From an uncultured Eubacteriales bacterium (GTDB taxonomy: Bacteria > Bacillota > Clostridia > Oscillospirales > CAG-272): 64,000 bases of DNA. A program made the position numbers and the translations under genes. Below are positions 17,417-26,502 of this stretch, piece by piece (position 1 is the stretch's first letter; the number at the start of each line of letters is the position of its first letter). Under the pieces are notes generated by a model. It did no database searches. It was not told the origin of the DNA and saw only the letters and a list, made by a program, of their open reading frames with translations. Where the stretch lies: contig CAKSDZ010000003.1 of the NCBI GenBank assembly GCA_934446365.1, forward strand, positions 124,001 to 188,000. The letters run 5' to 3'.

Positions 17417-18449
17417 AAGCATATGTGAAATAATAAAACCCGCGTCCGAGGAGCGGATGCGGGCGGCACGGGTGCATCTCGACCATGTTGCCAAGCCCTT
17501 GAAGGCACTGGGAAGGCTCGAGGACGTGCTCGTGCGTCTTGCCGGCATGGCGGAGCTGCGGCGCGACTATCGGAAATGCGCGGTCGTCATGTGCGCGGAC
17601 AACGGTGTCGTCGCGGAGGGCGTGACGCAGACGGGCAGCGATGTGACGGCGGTCGTGGCGGGCAATATCCTGAACGGAAAAGCGAGCGTCTGCTGCATGG
17701 CGGGCGTCGCGGGCGCCGAGGTGCTTGCGGTCGATATCGGCATGCTGGCCGACGTTCCGGGCGTCAGAAACTGCAAGGTGGCGTATGGGACGAAGAATTT
17801 CCGTCATGGCCCCGCGATGACAAAAGAGGAGGCGCAGACCGCCGTGATGCACGGCGTGAACGTCGCGCGGGAGCTTGCCGAAAATGGCTTTTCCATGCTT
17901 TCCGCGGGTGAGATGGGAATCGGCAACACCACCTCGTCGAGCGCTGTGGCGTCCGTTTTGCTGGGGCGCGCGCCGGCGGAAATGACGGGGCGGGGCGCGG
18001 GACTGTCATCTTTACAGCTTCAAAATAAAATCCGCGTCATCGAGGACGCGCTCGCCTGCAACGCGCCGGATCCGGACGATCCGCTGGATGTGCTGGCCAA
18101 GGTCGGCGGCTTCGATATCGCCGGCATGTGCGGTCTTTTTCTCGGCGGGGCGCTGGCGGGGATTCCGGTCGTCATCGACGGGCTGATTTCCTCTGTCTCG
18201 GCACTGCTGGCCAAGAGGCTTTGTCCCGCCTGTGCGGACTACATGATTGCCTCCCACCTTTCGGCGGAGCCTGCGGCGGCATCCGTGATGGCGGAGCTGG
18301 GCCTTATCCCGCTTCTCGATATCGGAATGGCGCTCGGAGAGGGAACGGGAGCGGTGTCCGTCATGCCGCTTATCAATATGGCGCTTCGCGTATACTTTGA
18401 TATGCCGACCTTCGGCGAGACGGGAATCGAGGAATATAAGCCGCTATGA
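17400..18449 (+). CDS. cobT: nicotinate-nucleotide-dimethylbenzimidazole phosphoribosyltransferase
   Basis: 349 aa from ATG 17400 (ATG 17397 is directly adjacent; the GGAG at 17389 favours 17400). Activates the lower-ligand base as alpha-ribazole 5'-phosphate. Typical segments are LDHVAKPLKALGRLE, VVMCADNGVVAEGVTQTGSDVT, the GEMGIGNTTSSSAV loop and the catalytic glutamate region LGEGTGAV near the C-terminus. No gene for dimethylbenzimidazole synthesis is in the window, so the base may be salvaged. Overlaps the preceding CbiJET end by 17 bases and cobU by four. Confidence 0.95.
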   Translation: MKTELKSICEIIKPASEERMRAARVHLDHVAKPLKALGRLEDVLVRLAGMAELRRDYRKCAVVMCADNGVVAEGVTQTGSDVTAVVAGNILNGKASVCCMAGVAGAEVLAVDIGMLADVPGVRNCKVAYGTKNFRHGPAMTKEEAQTAVMHGVNVARELAENGFSMLSAGEMGIGNTTSSSAVASVLLGRAPAEMTGRGAGLSSLQLQNKIRVIEDALACNAPDPDDPLDVLAKVGGFDIAGMCGLFLGGALAGIPVVIDGLISSVSALLAKRLCPACADYMIASHLSAEPAAASVMAELGLIPLLDIGMALGEGTGAVSVMPLINMALRVYFDMPTFGETGIEEYKPL

Positions 18450-18991
18450 GCATGATTTTGATTTCCGGCGGCAGCGGCAGCGGAAAGAGCGAATACGCGG
18501 AGGGACGCGCCGTCCGTCTGCACAAGGAAAGCGGCGGCGCGCTTTATTATGCCGCCACGATGATGATTTACGATGAGGAAAGCCGGCGGCGCGTCGAGCG
18601 GCACCGGAAAATGAGAGAGAGCAAGGGCTTTGCTACGGTGGAAATTCCGGTGCATATCGCCTCGCTTCCCGCCGCGGCGGGCGACACGGTGCTTGTCGAA
18701 TGTCTTTCCAATCTGCTCGCCAATGAAATGTATGAGCCGTCCGGCACGGGCGACGGCTGTGTCCGCGCTATTATAGACGGGATTCGGCAGCTGAAATGCA
18801 CGGGCGCGAATCTTGTGATTGTGACAAACGAGGTATTTTCGGACGGCGTGCGCTATGACGCCTCCACGATGCTTTATATCGACCGCCTCGGCGCGATCAA
18901 CGCGGCGCTCGCCGATATGGCGGACGAGGTAATCGAGGTAGTCGCGGGAATCGCGCTGCCAAAAAAGGGAGGAGATGCGGTATGTTTTTGA
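18446..18991 (+). CDS. cobU: adenosylcobinamide kinase/guanylyltransferase, long copy
   Basis: 181 aa. P-loop GGSGSGKS at residues 8-15, and the RHR region VERHRKMRESKGFATVE holding the guanylylated His. LVECLSNLLANE resembles the Walker-B segment of the family. The family's usual EVGxGIVP motif is replaced by EVFSDGVRYDA. A second, shorter CobU-like gene that keeps that motif lies at 19743, so the two may divide or share the function (inference). Start ATG overlaps the cobT stop as ATGA. Confidence 0.85.
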   Translation: MSMILISGGSGSGKSEYAEGRAVRLHKESGGALYYAATMMIYDEESRRRVERHRKMRESKGFATVEIPVHIASLPAAAGDTVLVECLSNLLANEMYEPSGTGDGCVRAIIDGIRQLKCTGANLVIVTNEVFSDGVRYDASTMLYIDRLGAINAALADMADEVIEVVAGIALPKKGGDAVCF

Positions 18992-19746
18992 TTTACAATA
19001 TGATTACGGCATTTGCCGCCTTCTCGCGGATTCCGATGCCGCGCATCGATTACAGCGAGAAAAATACCAAGTATTCGCTGTGCTTTTTTCCGCTTGTCGG
19101 CGCTGCCGTCGGCGCGCTGATGCTGCTTGTTCACGCCCTTTGCACATGGCTTGCGATAGGGACCGTATTTCGGGCGGCGCTGCTTCTTGCCGTGCCGGTG
19201 CTCGTTACGGGCGGCATTCATCTCGACGGATACTGCGACACGGTGGACGCGCTTTCCTCGTTTGCCTCCCGGGAGAAAAAACTCCAAATTTTAAAGGATC
19301 CGAACGCCGGCGCGTTCGCGGTCATTTACTGCGGACTCTGGTATTTTCTGTATTTCGGCGCGCTGACCGAGCTTGACGCGGCATTTTACGTGATTCTGCC
19401 GGGGTTTGTGCTGTCCCGGGCACTCAGCGCTTTGGCTGTGGTGAATTTCCGCTCCGCCAAGGAGGACGGCATGGGCGCGCATGAAAAGAAAAACGCGAAC
19501 CGAAAGGCGGTTACGGTCACAATGATCGTCTGGATTCTCGCTGCGGGCGCGCTCATGGTGTGGCTAAATCCCGTGTGCGGCGCCGTCGGCATCGCGGCTG
19601 CGGGACTGTCGTTTCTTTATTACCGGATAAAATCGTACCGGCAGTTCGGCGGCTTTACGGGCGACCTTGCCGGCTGGTTTTTGCAGATTTCGGAGCTTGC
19701 CGTCTGCCTTTCGGTGACGGCGGCGGAAAGGATACTTGCATTATGA
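18982..19746 (+). CDS. cobS: adenosylcobinamide-GDP ribazoletransferase (cobalamin synthase)
   Basis: 254 aa integral membrane protein with about six to seven helices. Joins adenosylcobinamide-GDP to alpha-ribazole phosphate. Recognised by AAFSRIPMPRIDYSEKN at the N-terminus, FFPLVGAAVGALM and the acidic GGIHLDGYCDTVDALSS motif for metal binding, then KDPNAGAFAVIY. Overlaps the cobU end by ten bases and the following mini-CobU by four. Confidence 0.95.
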   Translation: MFLIYNMITAFAAFSRIPMPRIDYSEKNTKYSLCFFPLVGAAVGALMLLVHALCTWLAIGTVFRAALLLAVPVLVTGGIHLDGYCDTVDALSSFASREKKLQILKDPNAGAFAVIYCGLWYFLYFGALTELDAAFYVILPGFVLSRALSALAVVNFRSAKEDGMGAHEKKNANRKAVTVTMIVWILAAGALMVWLNPVCGAVGIAAAGLSFLYYRIKSYRQFGGFTGDLAGWFLQISELAVCLSVTAAERILAL

Positions 19747-20084
19747 TACTTGTCATCGGCGGACGCGCGCAGGGAAAGCTCGCGTTTGCGAAAAAAGAGC
19801 TTGGCGTCACGGATTTTTCCGATGGGACGCTGGGAGATGCGGCTTGCTTATACAATTTTCAAGAGGCGGTGCGGGAGGGCGCCGACAAAACGGCGCTTGA
19901 TGCCTACCTTGCGCGGTATCCGGATGCGGTGATCCTCTGCGACGAGGTCGGCTGCGGGATCGTCCCGATGAAAAAAGAGGAGCGCGTTTGGCGGGAGAAC
20001 GTCGGCAGGCTTTGCTGCTATCTTGCGGGAAGGGCGGAGCGCGTATACCGCGTGTTCTGCGGAATCGGGACGAGGATTAAATGA
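19743..20084 (+). CDS. short CobU-like protein (113 aa)
   Basis: 113 aa from ATG 19743 (ATGA overlap with cobS). It starts MILVIGGRAQGKLAFA, a P-loop lookalike in which the final Ser/Thr is Leu (L13), and ends with VILCDEVGCGIVPMKKEERVWRENVGRL...GTRIK, the canonical C-terminus of CobU. The central third of CobU, including the guanylylated-His region, is missing. It is therefore a compact CobU relative next to a longer CobU that lacks the EVGxGIVP motif. It may be a partner subunit or a specialised kinase; it could also be a decaying duplicate, but it is intact and translationally coupled to cobS and cobC. Confidence 0.7.
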   Translation: MILVIGGRAQGKLAFAKKELGVTDFSDGTLGDAACLYNFQEAVREGADKTALDAYLARYPDAVILCDEVGCGIVPMKKEERVWRENVGRLCCYLAGRAERVYRVFCGIGTRIK

Positions 20085-20638
20085 GACTGATTTTCATCCG
20101 GCACGGCATGACCGCCGGAAATCTTGAAAAACGCTATATCGGCAGCACGGACGAGCCGCTCTGCCCTGCGGGAGCGGCGGCGCTTCGCGCGCGCGCCTAT
20201 CCCGAGGCTGATGTGCTTTACTGCTCGCCGATGCGGCGCTGCGTCGAGACCGCAGAGATTCTCTATCCCAGCAAAAAGCCGGTGCTTATACCGGATTTCA
20301 GGGAATGCGATTTCGGAAGATATGAGGGCAAAAACTATCCGGAGCTTATTCATGATGCGCCGTATCTTGCATGGGTGGAAAGCGGCGGCGTGCTGCCGTT
20401 TCCGGACGGAGAGGATACGGCGGCGTTCAAAGCCCGGTGTGCCGCGGCATTTTGCCGCGTGACGGAGAAGCACGCGGCGGACGATACGCTTGCGTTTGTC
20501 GTCCATGGCGGCACGATCATGAGCATTTTGGAGGCCTATGAGCCCTCTCACACTTATTTCGGGTGGCAGTGTAAGAACGGGGAGGGATACCGCGCCGCTT
20601 TTGCGGACGGAATCATCACGGCGGTGGAGGCGCTTTGA
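20081..20638 (+). CDS. cobC: alpha-ribazole phosphatase, histidine phosphatase family
   Basis: 185 aa. Removes the 5'-phosphate of alpha-ribazole phosphate or adenosylcobalamin phosphate. Phosphohistidine signature IRHGMTAGN at residues 7-15 and the second His in VVHGGTIM; RECDFGRYEGKNYPEL is the conserved phosphatase segment. General phosphoglycerate-mutase family members look alike, so the substrate rests on the operon. Start overlaps the mini-CobU stop by four bases. Confidence 0.88.
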   Translation: MRLIFIRHGMTAGNLEKRYIGSTDEPLCPAGAAALRARAYPEADVLYCSPMRRCVETAEILYPSKKPVLIPDFRECDFGRYEGKNYPELIHDAPYLAWVESGGVLPFPDGEDTAAFKARCAAAFCRVTEKHAADDTLAFVVHGGTIMSILEAYEPSHTYFGWQCKNGEGYRAAFADGIITAVEAL

Positions 20639-20639
20639 T

Positions 20640-21632
20640 ATGGGGACCTATTTGTTTTTATCCGCGGCGGCGATGCTTGCGGGCTTTCTTATCGACTGTC
20701 TTGTCGGCGACCCATACCGTCTTCCGCATCCGGTCTGCCTCATCGGAAAATGGGTTTCCTTGCTCGAAAAATTCCTGCGCGGCAGGTTTCCGAAAACGGA
20801 AAAGGGAGAGCTTGCCGCCGGCAGGTGGCTTGTCGTGCTTGTGAGCTCCATATCGACGCTCGTTCCGCTTCTCATCACGGCCGCGGCGTATCTCATTCAT
20901 CCATGGCTCTATTTCGCGGTGGAAAGCGTCATGTGCTGGCAGATTTTTGCCGCGCATGCGCTCCGCAAGGAGAGCATGAAGGTCTGCCATGCCTTGGAGC
21001 GCGGTGATTCCGAGGGAGCGCGCGCAGCGCTTCGGAACATCGTCGGACGCGATACCGAGGTTTTGGACGCCGCTGGTATGACGCGCGCCGCGGTCGAAAC
21101 CGTGGCGGAAAACACATCCGACGGCGTGACGGCGCCGATGCTGTATCTGTTTTTGTTCGGCGCCGCGGGCGGCTTCTTCTATAAATCCGTCAATACGATG
21201 GATTCGATGGTGGGCTATAAAAACGAAAAATATCTGTATTTCGGACGCGCAGCGGCGAAAACGGACGATGTGCTGAATTTTCTTCCGTCGCGTATCACGG
21301 CGGTGCTGATGATTCTGTCGGCGGCGCTCTGCGGTCTTGACGCCGGCGGCGCATGGCGGATTTTCCGACGCGACCGAAGAAAGCACGCAAGCCCCAATTC
21401 CGCACAGACGGAATCCGTCTGTGCGGGCGCACTCGGCGTGCGGCTCGCCGGAGACGCGGTCTACGGCGGCGTGGTCTGCAAAAAGGAGTATATCGGGGAC
21501 GCGGCGCGCGAGATTGAAGCGGCCGATATCCGGCGCGCCAACCGGCTGATGTATGGGACCGCCGTTTTGCTGCTGATACTCACACTCGCGCTGAAAACGC
21601 TTGCCGCCCTTGCGGCGGGAATTTCGCTTTGA
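20640..21632 (+). CDS. cbiB: adenosylcobinamide-phosphate synthase
   Basis: 330 aa from ATG 20640, one base after the cobC stop, with GGAGG ten bases upstream; an apparent longer frame starts inside cobC. Membrane amide synthase attaching aminopropanol phosphate to cobyric acid. Motifs: DCLVGDPYRLPHPVCLIGKW, the RDTEVLDAAGMTRAAVETVAEN region cut here for length, TMDSMVGYKNEKYLYFG and DDVLNFLPSRIT. About six hydrophobic helices. Confidence 0.94.
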   Translation: MGTYLFLSAAAMLAGFLIDCLVGDPYRLPHPVCLIGKWVSLLEKFLRGRFPKTEKGELAAGRWLVVLVSSISTLVPLLITAAAYLIHPWLYFAVESVMCWQIFAAHALRKESMKVCHALERGDSEGARAALRNIVGRDTEVLDAAGMTRAAVETVAENTSDGVTAPMLYLFLFGAAGGFFYKSVNTMDSMVGYKNEKYLYFGRAAAKTDDVLNFLPSRITAVLMILSAALCGLDAGGAWRIFRRDRRKHASPNSAQTESVCAGALGVRLAGDAVYGGVVCKKEYIGDAAREIEAADIRRANRLMYGTAVLLLILTLALKTLAALAAGISL

Positions 21633-21654
21633 AACGGTTTTGGGAGGGAAGCTT

Positions 21655-22701
21655 ATGTTGATGGATAGGGGCAATCCGCACGGCGGCGACCGTTACGGAA
21701 AGAAGCTGCGCATCGATTTTTCCGCAAACGTGAATCCCTTCGGCACGCCGGATTCGGTAAAGCGGGCGGTCGCGGAGGCCTTGGATACGCTTTCGTTTTA
21801 TCCGGACGCGTACTGCCGGTCGCTCCGTCTTGCGCTCTCCGGTTATGAGGGGGTGCCGTATGAGCATATCCTCTGCGGGAACGGCGCGGCGGAGCTGATT
21901 TATTCGTTTGCCTATGCCGTGGGAGGTACCGCGCTGATTCTCTCTCCGACCTTTTCGGAGTACGAGACGGCGTGGCGGGCCGCGGGCGGGACGGCGGTCC
22001 GCTGTCTGCTGCGCGAGGAGAACGGCTTTTATCCCGACGGCGCTTTTCTTTCCCGTATTGAAGAAGGCATATCCGCCGTGTTCCTTTGCGCGCCGAACAA
22101 TCCGACCGGAATCCTTTATGACGCGGATTTTATCACGGCGGCGGCGGCGCGCTGCGGGGCTGTGGGCGCGAGACTGTTTCTCGACTGCTGCTTTCTCGAT
22201 CTTGCTGACGTCCCCTGCCGGTATGCGATTCCGGTGCTGACCGCAAAATTCCCGAATGTGCTTGTCCTGAGGGCGTTCACCAAAAGTTATGGGATGGCGG
22301 GGCTGCGGCTCGGCTACGGATTGTGCTCGGACACGGATTTTTTGGCGCGAATGTCGGAAAAGGCGCCGTGCTGGAACGTGTCATCCGCCGCGCAGGCGGC
22401 AGGCATCGCGGCGGCATCGGATAGGGACACGCTTGCGCGCTTCCGAAGCCTGATTTCGGAGGAACGGCCGTATCTCCGTCGGGCGCTCTGCGATTTCGGC
22501 TTTCGGGTATACGACGGCGCGGCGAATTTCCTGCTGTTCCGCGCGGATGTGCCGCTATACGACGCGCTGCTCGCGCGCGGCATTCAGCTCCGAAGCTGTG
22601 CGAACTTCGCAGGGCTTGACGGGCGGTATTGCCGCATCGCGGTGCGGGAGCACCGTGACAATGAAATTCTGATTCGGTTGGTCGGGGAGATTTTAACATG
22701 A
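21655..22701 (+). CDS. cobD: L-threonine-O-3-phosphate decarboxylase (PLP enzyme)
   Basis: 348 aa from ATG 21655, which follows GGGAGGG by eight bases. PLP fold type I: FSANVNPFGTPDSVKRAV at the N-terminus, CAPNNPTGILYD, the DCCFLDL aspartate region and the Schiff-base lysine in FTKSYGMAGLRLGYG. Makes aminopropanol phosphate for CbiB. Histidinol-phosphate aminotransferase is the nearest alternative family; the operon position between cbiB and cbiP decides for CobD. Overlaps cbiP by four bases. Confidence 0.9.
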   Translation: MLMDRGNPHGGDRYGKKLRIDFSANVNPFGTPDSVKRAVAEALDTLSFYPDAYCRSLRLALSGYEGVPYEHILCGNGAAELIYSFAYAVGGTALILSPTFSEYETAWRAAGGTAVRCLLREENGFYPDGAFLSRIEEGISAVFLCAPNNPTGILYDADFITAAAARCGAVGARLFLDCCFLDLADVPCRYAIPVLTAKFPNVLVLRAFTKSYGMAGLRLGYGLCSDTDFLARMSEKAPCWNVSSAAQAAGIAAASDRDTLARFRSLISEERPYLRRALCDFGFRVYDGAANFLLFRADVPLYDALLARGIQLRSCANFAGLDGRYCRIAVREHRDNEILIRLVGEILT

Positions 22702-24155
22702 AAAAAGCAATGCCGATAATGATACAGGGAACGATGTCGAACGCGGGAAAAAGTCTTATTTGTGCCGCGCTCTGCCGCATCTTTGTGCAGGACGGATACC
22801 GCGTGGCGCCGTTCAAATCGCAGAATATGGCGCTCAATTCCTTTGTCACGGACGAGGGGCTCGAGATGGGACGCGCGCAGGTCGTACAGGCGGAGGCGGC
22901 AAAGGTAAAGCCGTCCGTTCTGATGAATCCGATTCTGTTAAAGCCGACGACGGACGTCGGCTCTCAGGTGATTGTGAACGGCGAGGTGCGCGGCAACATG
23001 CGCGCGGCGGAGTATTTTCGATATAAGAAGGAGCTGATTCCCGACATTCTCGCGGCTTATCATAAGCTGGAGGAAGCCTGCGATATCATCGTCATCGAGG
23101 GCGCGGGAAGTCCGGCGGAAATCAACCTCAAAACGACGGATATCGTCAACATGGGGATGGCGGAGATGGTGGACGCGCCGGTGCTGCTTGTCGGCGACAT
23201 CGACCGCGGCGGCGTATTCGCACAGCTTTACGGGACCGTGGCGCTGCTTGAAGCGCGGGAGCGCGCGAGAATCAAAGCGACGGTCATCAACAAATTCCGC
23301 GGCGACGTGTCGATTCTGCAAAGCGGGCTGGATATGCTGTATGAGCTTGTCGGGGTGCCGTGCGCCGGCGTCGTTCCGTATGTGAAGGCGGATATCGACG
23401 ACGAGGACAGCCTCAGCCGCAGACTGTCGAACGGCATGAAAAAGGAAATCGACATCGCGGTGATCAGACTGCCGCGCATCTCCAATTTCACGGATTTTGC
23501 GCCGTTTGAGCGCTATGAGAACGTCTCCTTGCGCTATATTTCCTCCGTAAGGGAGCTGGGGGAGCCTGACCTTGTCATGCTTCCGGGGACGAAAAGCACG
23601 ATTTCCGACCTGATATGGCTGCGGGAATCCGGCTTGGAGGCGGCGGTCAAAAAGCTTGCGTCCCGCGGTACGCCCGTATTCGGAATCTGCGGCGGCTTTC
23701 AGATGCTCGGAAAAACGGTTTCGGACCCGGAGGGCACGGAGGGCGGCGGCACGCTTGCGGGCATGGGGCTTCTCGACATGGAAACGGTGTTCCTGCGTGA
23801 AAAGACCCGGCGGCAGGTTTCGGGACGGCTCGATGCGGTAGAAGGAATTTTCGAGGGACTTGGCGGCAGGGAATATTCGGGATATGAGATTCACATGGGC
23901 AAGAGCACGGCGGCGGAAACACTCGTTTCCCGCGGAAATGTATACGGCAGCTATGTCCATGGGCTTTTTGACGCGGACGGCATCGCCGACGGTATCGTCG
24001 AGGCGCTGTGCGGGAAAAAGGGCGTTCGGTTTGACCCGTCCGCCGCTTTCGACGGAAAAGCCTATAAGGAAGCGCAGTATGACTTTCTCGCGGACGCGGT
24101 GCGCGGCGCTCTTGACATGAAGCTCATTTATGATATACTGGAAAGGAAGATATGA
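22698..24155 (+). CDS. cbiP: cobyric acid synthase
   Basis: 485 aa. Glutamine-dependent amidation of four carboxylates. N-terminal ATP domain MIQGTMSNAGKSLICAALC with the FKSQNMALNSFVT motif and VIEGAGSPAEINL; C-terminal glutaminase with nucleophile in VFGICGGFQMLGK and His in GSYVHGLFD. Normal length. Overlaps cobD and cobA by four bases each. Confidence 0.95.
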   Translation: MKKAMPIMIQGTMSNAGKSLICAALCRIFVQDGYRVAPFKSQNMALNSFVTDEGLEMGRAQVVQAEAAKVKPSVLMNPILLKPTTDVGSQVIVNGEVRGNMRAAEYFRYKKELIPDILAAYHKLEEACDIIVIEGAGSPAEINLKTTDIVNMGMAEMVDAPVLLVGDIDRGGVFAQLYGTVALLEARERARIKATVINKFRGDVSILQSGLDMLYELVGVPCAGVVPYVKADIDDEDSLSRRLSNGMKKEIDIAVIRLPRISNFTDFAPFERYENVSLRYISSVRELGEPDLVMLPGTKSTISDLIWLRESGLEAAVKKLASRGTPVFGICGGFQMLGKTVSDPEGTEGGGTLAGMGLLDMETVFLREKTRRQVSGRLDAVEGIFEGLGGREYSGYEIHMGKSTAAETLVSRGNVYGSYVHGLFDADGIADGIVEALCGKKGVRFDPSAAFDGKAYKEAQYDFLADAVRGALDMKLIYDILERKI

Positions 24156-24670
24156 TGGAAAACGGACTTATACACATCTATTGCGGCGACGGAAAGGGAA
24201 AGACCACCGCGGCGGTGGGACTTGCCGTGCGTGCGGCGGGAAGCGGAAAGCGCGTTCTCATCGGACAGTTTTTCAAGAGCGGCGCATCCTCGGAAATCCG
24301 TGTTTTGGCGGGAATTTCCGGCATCACCGTCTGCCGTTCGGAGGAGTATTACGGGCGGTATGCCAATATGAACGGGGAACAGCGCGCGGCGGCAGGCCGC
24401 TGCTACCGCGCTTATCTTGCGGAGCTTCTTGGTCGGTCGCGGGAGTTTGATATGTTGGTGCTGGATGAAATTTTCGCAGCGTGCCGCCATGATATGGTCG
24501 ACGGGGAAGCGCTTCTCGCCTATTTGAAGAGCGAACATCCGGAGGTCGTGCTGACGGGCAGAGACCCCGACCCCAAGTTCTGCGAGCTTGCGGACTACGT
24601 CACCGAGATGAGGAAGCTCAAACATCCGTATGACAGAGGAATCGCCTCGAGAGAGGGCATCGAATATTAA
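24152..24670 (+). CDS. cobA: cob(I)alamin adenosyltransferase (CobA/BtuR family)
   Basis: 172 aa. Transfers adenosyl from ATP to cobalt. Motifs: IHIYCGDGKGKTTAAVGLAV (P-loop, residues ~6-25), VLIGQFFKSG, DMLVLDEIFAAC and VVLTGRDPD, all typical of the CobA/CobO type. Last gene of the cobalamin block; no terminator is visible before the next gene, only a 24-base gap. Confidence 0.94.
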   Translation: MMENGLIHIYCGDGKGKTTAAVGLAVRAAGSGKRVLIGQFFKSGASSEIRVLAGISGITVCRSEEYYGRYANMNGEQRAAAGRCYRAYLAELLGRSREFDMLVLDEIFAACRHDMVDGEALLAYLKSEHPEVVLTGRDPDPKFCELADYVTEMRKLKHPYDRGIASREGIEY

Positions 24671-24694
24671 ACATCGCAAAAGGAGAAAACCGTG

Positions 24695-25486
24695 ATGAAA
24701 GAAGAACAGAGCTGCCGGTGTGAAAGCTGCTCCAAGGAAAAACAGGACAGAGTGCCGATCCGGCGCGTAATCGAAAAGCTCGACGAGCATTTTTCAAGAA
24801 ATGACCTTGCGGGTGCGGGTAGACTGCTTTCCTATTGGGAGAAAGAGGCACGTCTCATCGGCGATATGAGAGGTCTTTTGGAGATTTTAAACGAGGAGAT
24901 CGGATATTTTCGCCGCACGGGCGAAAAAGAGCGCGGACTTGCCGCCGTGTCGGAGGCGTTTGCGCTGATGGAGGAGCATGGGCTTGGAAATTCGGTGTCC
25001 GGCGGTACGATCTACGTCAACGGCGCTACGACCATGAAGGCATTCGGCAGGGCTGCGGAGGCGCTGCCGTATTACGCGCGCGCAAGAAAAATTTACGAAG
25101 CGGAGCTTCCGTCCGACAGCTATCTTTTGGCGGCGCTGTGCAACAATACGGCGTCGGCATACGCGGATCTTGGCGAATTTGAAAAGGCCGAGGAAAATTA
25201 TAAAACGGCGATCGGGATTCTTGAAAAAAACGGGAACAACGACGGGGAAATCGCGGTAAGCTACGTCAATCTCGCCCATCTGTATTACGACAGGGACAAG
25301 ATGGACGGGCGGATCGCTTCCTCTCTTGATACGGCGTGGTCTTATCTCTGCTCGGAAAAACTCCCGCATGACGGCAATTATGCCTTTATCTGCTCCAAAT
25401 GTGCGCCGTCCTACGGCTTTTTCGGATATTTCGCAAGGGAAGCGGAGCTCACCGCCGCCGCCGAGAAAATCTATGACCGGCCTTGA
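24695..25486 (+). CDS. tetratricopeptide-repeat protein
   Basis: 263 aa. After a Cys-rich N-terminal stretch (CRCESCSKE) the protein is alpha-helical with TPR-type units, clearest in LLAALCNNTASAYADLGEF and AVSYVNLAHLYYDRDK. Start ATG 24695 or GTG 24692 after AGGAG. It overlaps a DUF4037 gene by 14 bases; this TPR plus DUF4037 pairing is familiar from Firmicutes, role unknown. It may be transcribed from the cobalamin operon but has no evident link to corrinoids. Confidence 0.75.
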   Translation: MKEEQSCRCESCSKEKQDRVPIRRVIEKLDEHFSRNDLAGAGRLLSYWEKEARLIGDMRGLLEILNEEIGYFRRTGEKERGLAAVSEAFALMEEHGLGNSVSGGTIYVNGATTMKAFGRAAEALPYYARARKIYEAELPSDSYLLAALCNNTASAYADLGEFEKAEENYKTAIGILEKNGNNDGEIAVSYVNLAHLYYDRDKMDGRIASSLDTAWSYLCSEKLPHDGNYAFICSKCAPSYGFFGYFAREAELTAAAEKIYDRP

Positions 25487-26402
25487 ACTTTCCCGCGCCT
25501 TTTATGAGGAATACGGCCGTCCCATGCTGGAAGAGAAATTCCCGGAGTATAAGGGGCGAATCGCCGCGGGGCTGGTGGGACACGGCTCCGAATGCTTTGG
25601 CTTTGACGACGAAATTTCCCGCGACCACGATTTTGAGCCGGGCTTCTGCCTTTGGATTACGGACGAGGACGAGCGTCTTTTCGGCTTCCGGCTGTTCCGC
25701 GCGTATGCGGCGCTTCCGGAGGAATTTCACGGCTATCGCCTGCAAAAGCGCAGCGTTATGGGCGGCGGAAGCAAGGGCGTGCATACCATATCGGCGTTCT
25801 ATTCCGCGTATACCGGCAGGGAGGGCGCGCCGGAGAGCCTCGAGGATTGGCTGTATACGCCGTCCTTTTATTTGGCCGAGGCGACAAACGGCGAGGTCTT
25901 CTCAGATCCGCTCGGTAAATTTACCGAAATCAGAGAAAAAATCCTTCACGGAATGCCGTCCGACGTGCGGCGCAAAAAAATCGCATCCAAAGCCATCGCG
26001 ATGGCGCAGACGGGGCAGTATAACTATACAAGATGCCTTGCGCACGGGGAAACCGGTGCGGCCGGTCTTGCGCTCGCGCGCTTTGCCGAGCATTGCGCCG
26101 AGATGATTTTTCTTCTCAATCGGGTGCATGCGCCGTATTACAAATGGCTTTTTCGCGCGATGCGGGGGCTTCCGCTGCTCGGCGACAGAGCGGCGCTTCT
26201 TGAACGTCTGCTTGCAGACGTAGAGGCGTCTCCCGCTCAGAAATCCGCGTGGATCGAATCGCTTTGTGCGGATGTCGCGGCGGCGCTTGTCCGTGAGGGG
26301 CTTTCTCCCGCACTCGGCGACTATCTTGAGCCGTACGCTTTTGCCATAAACGAAACCATTGAAAGCGCCGAAATCCGAAGCCTGCATATCATGCAGGACT
26401 GA
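25473..26402 (+). CDS. DUF4037 protein with minimal nucleotidyltransferase motif
   Basis: 309 aa from ATG 25473; longer frames only read the preceding gene out of frame. N-terminal motif GHGSECFGFDDEISRDHDF holds the GS and DxD arrangement of the nucleotidyltransferase superfamily, followed by a DUF4037 helical body with HGMPSDVRRKKIA and FLLNRVHAPYYKWLFR. Substrate unknown; such proteins may nucleotidylate small molecules or tRNA-like substrates (inference). Forms a translation-coupled pair with the TPR gene. Confidence 0.75.
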   Translation: MTGLELSRAFYEEYGRPMLEEKFPEYKGRIAAGLVGHGSECFGFDDEISRDHDFEPGFCLWITDEDERLFGFRLFRAYAALPEEFHGYRLQKRSVMGGGSKGVHTISAFYSAYTGREGAPESLEDWLYTPSFYLAEATNGEVFSDPLGKFTEIREKILHGMPSDVRRKKIASKAIAMAQTGQYNYTRCLAHGETGAAGLALARFAEHCAEMIFLLNRVHAPYYKWLFRAMRGLPLLGDRAALLERLLADVEASPAQKSAWIESLCADVAAALVREGLSPALGDYLEPYAFAINETIESAEIRSLHIMQD

Positions 26403-26429
26403 AAAGAGCAGATATTATCATACAAAATA

Positions 26430-26458
26430 TTGACAAATGGTGTTGAATATGAGATAAT
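26430..26458 (+). promoter_or_regulatory. sigma-A promoter
   Basis: TTGACA (26430-26435), 17 bp, GATAAT (26453-26458), 45 bases before the membrane-protein gene at 26503. Confidence 0.8.
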
Positions 26459-26502
26459 ATTAACATATTAGGTCTGCCGAAATCGGAAAAAGGAGGTGTG
26501 CG

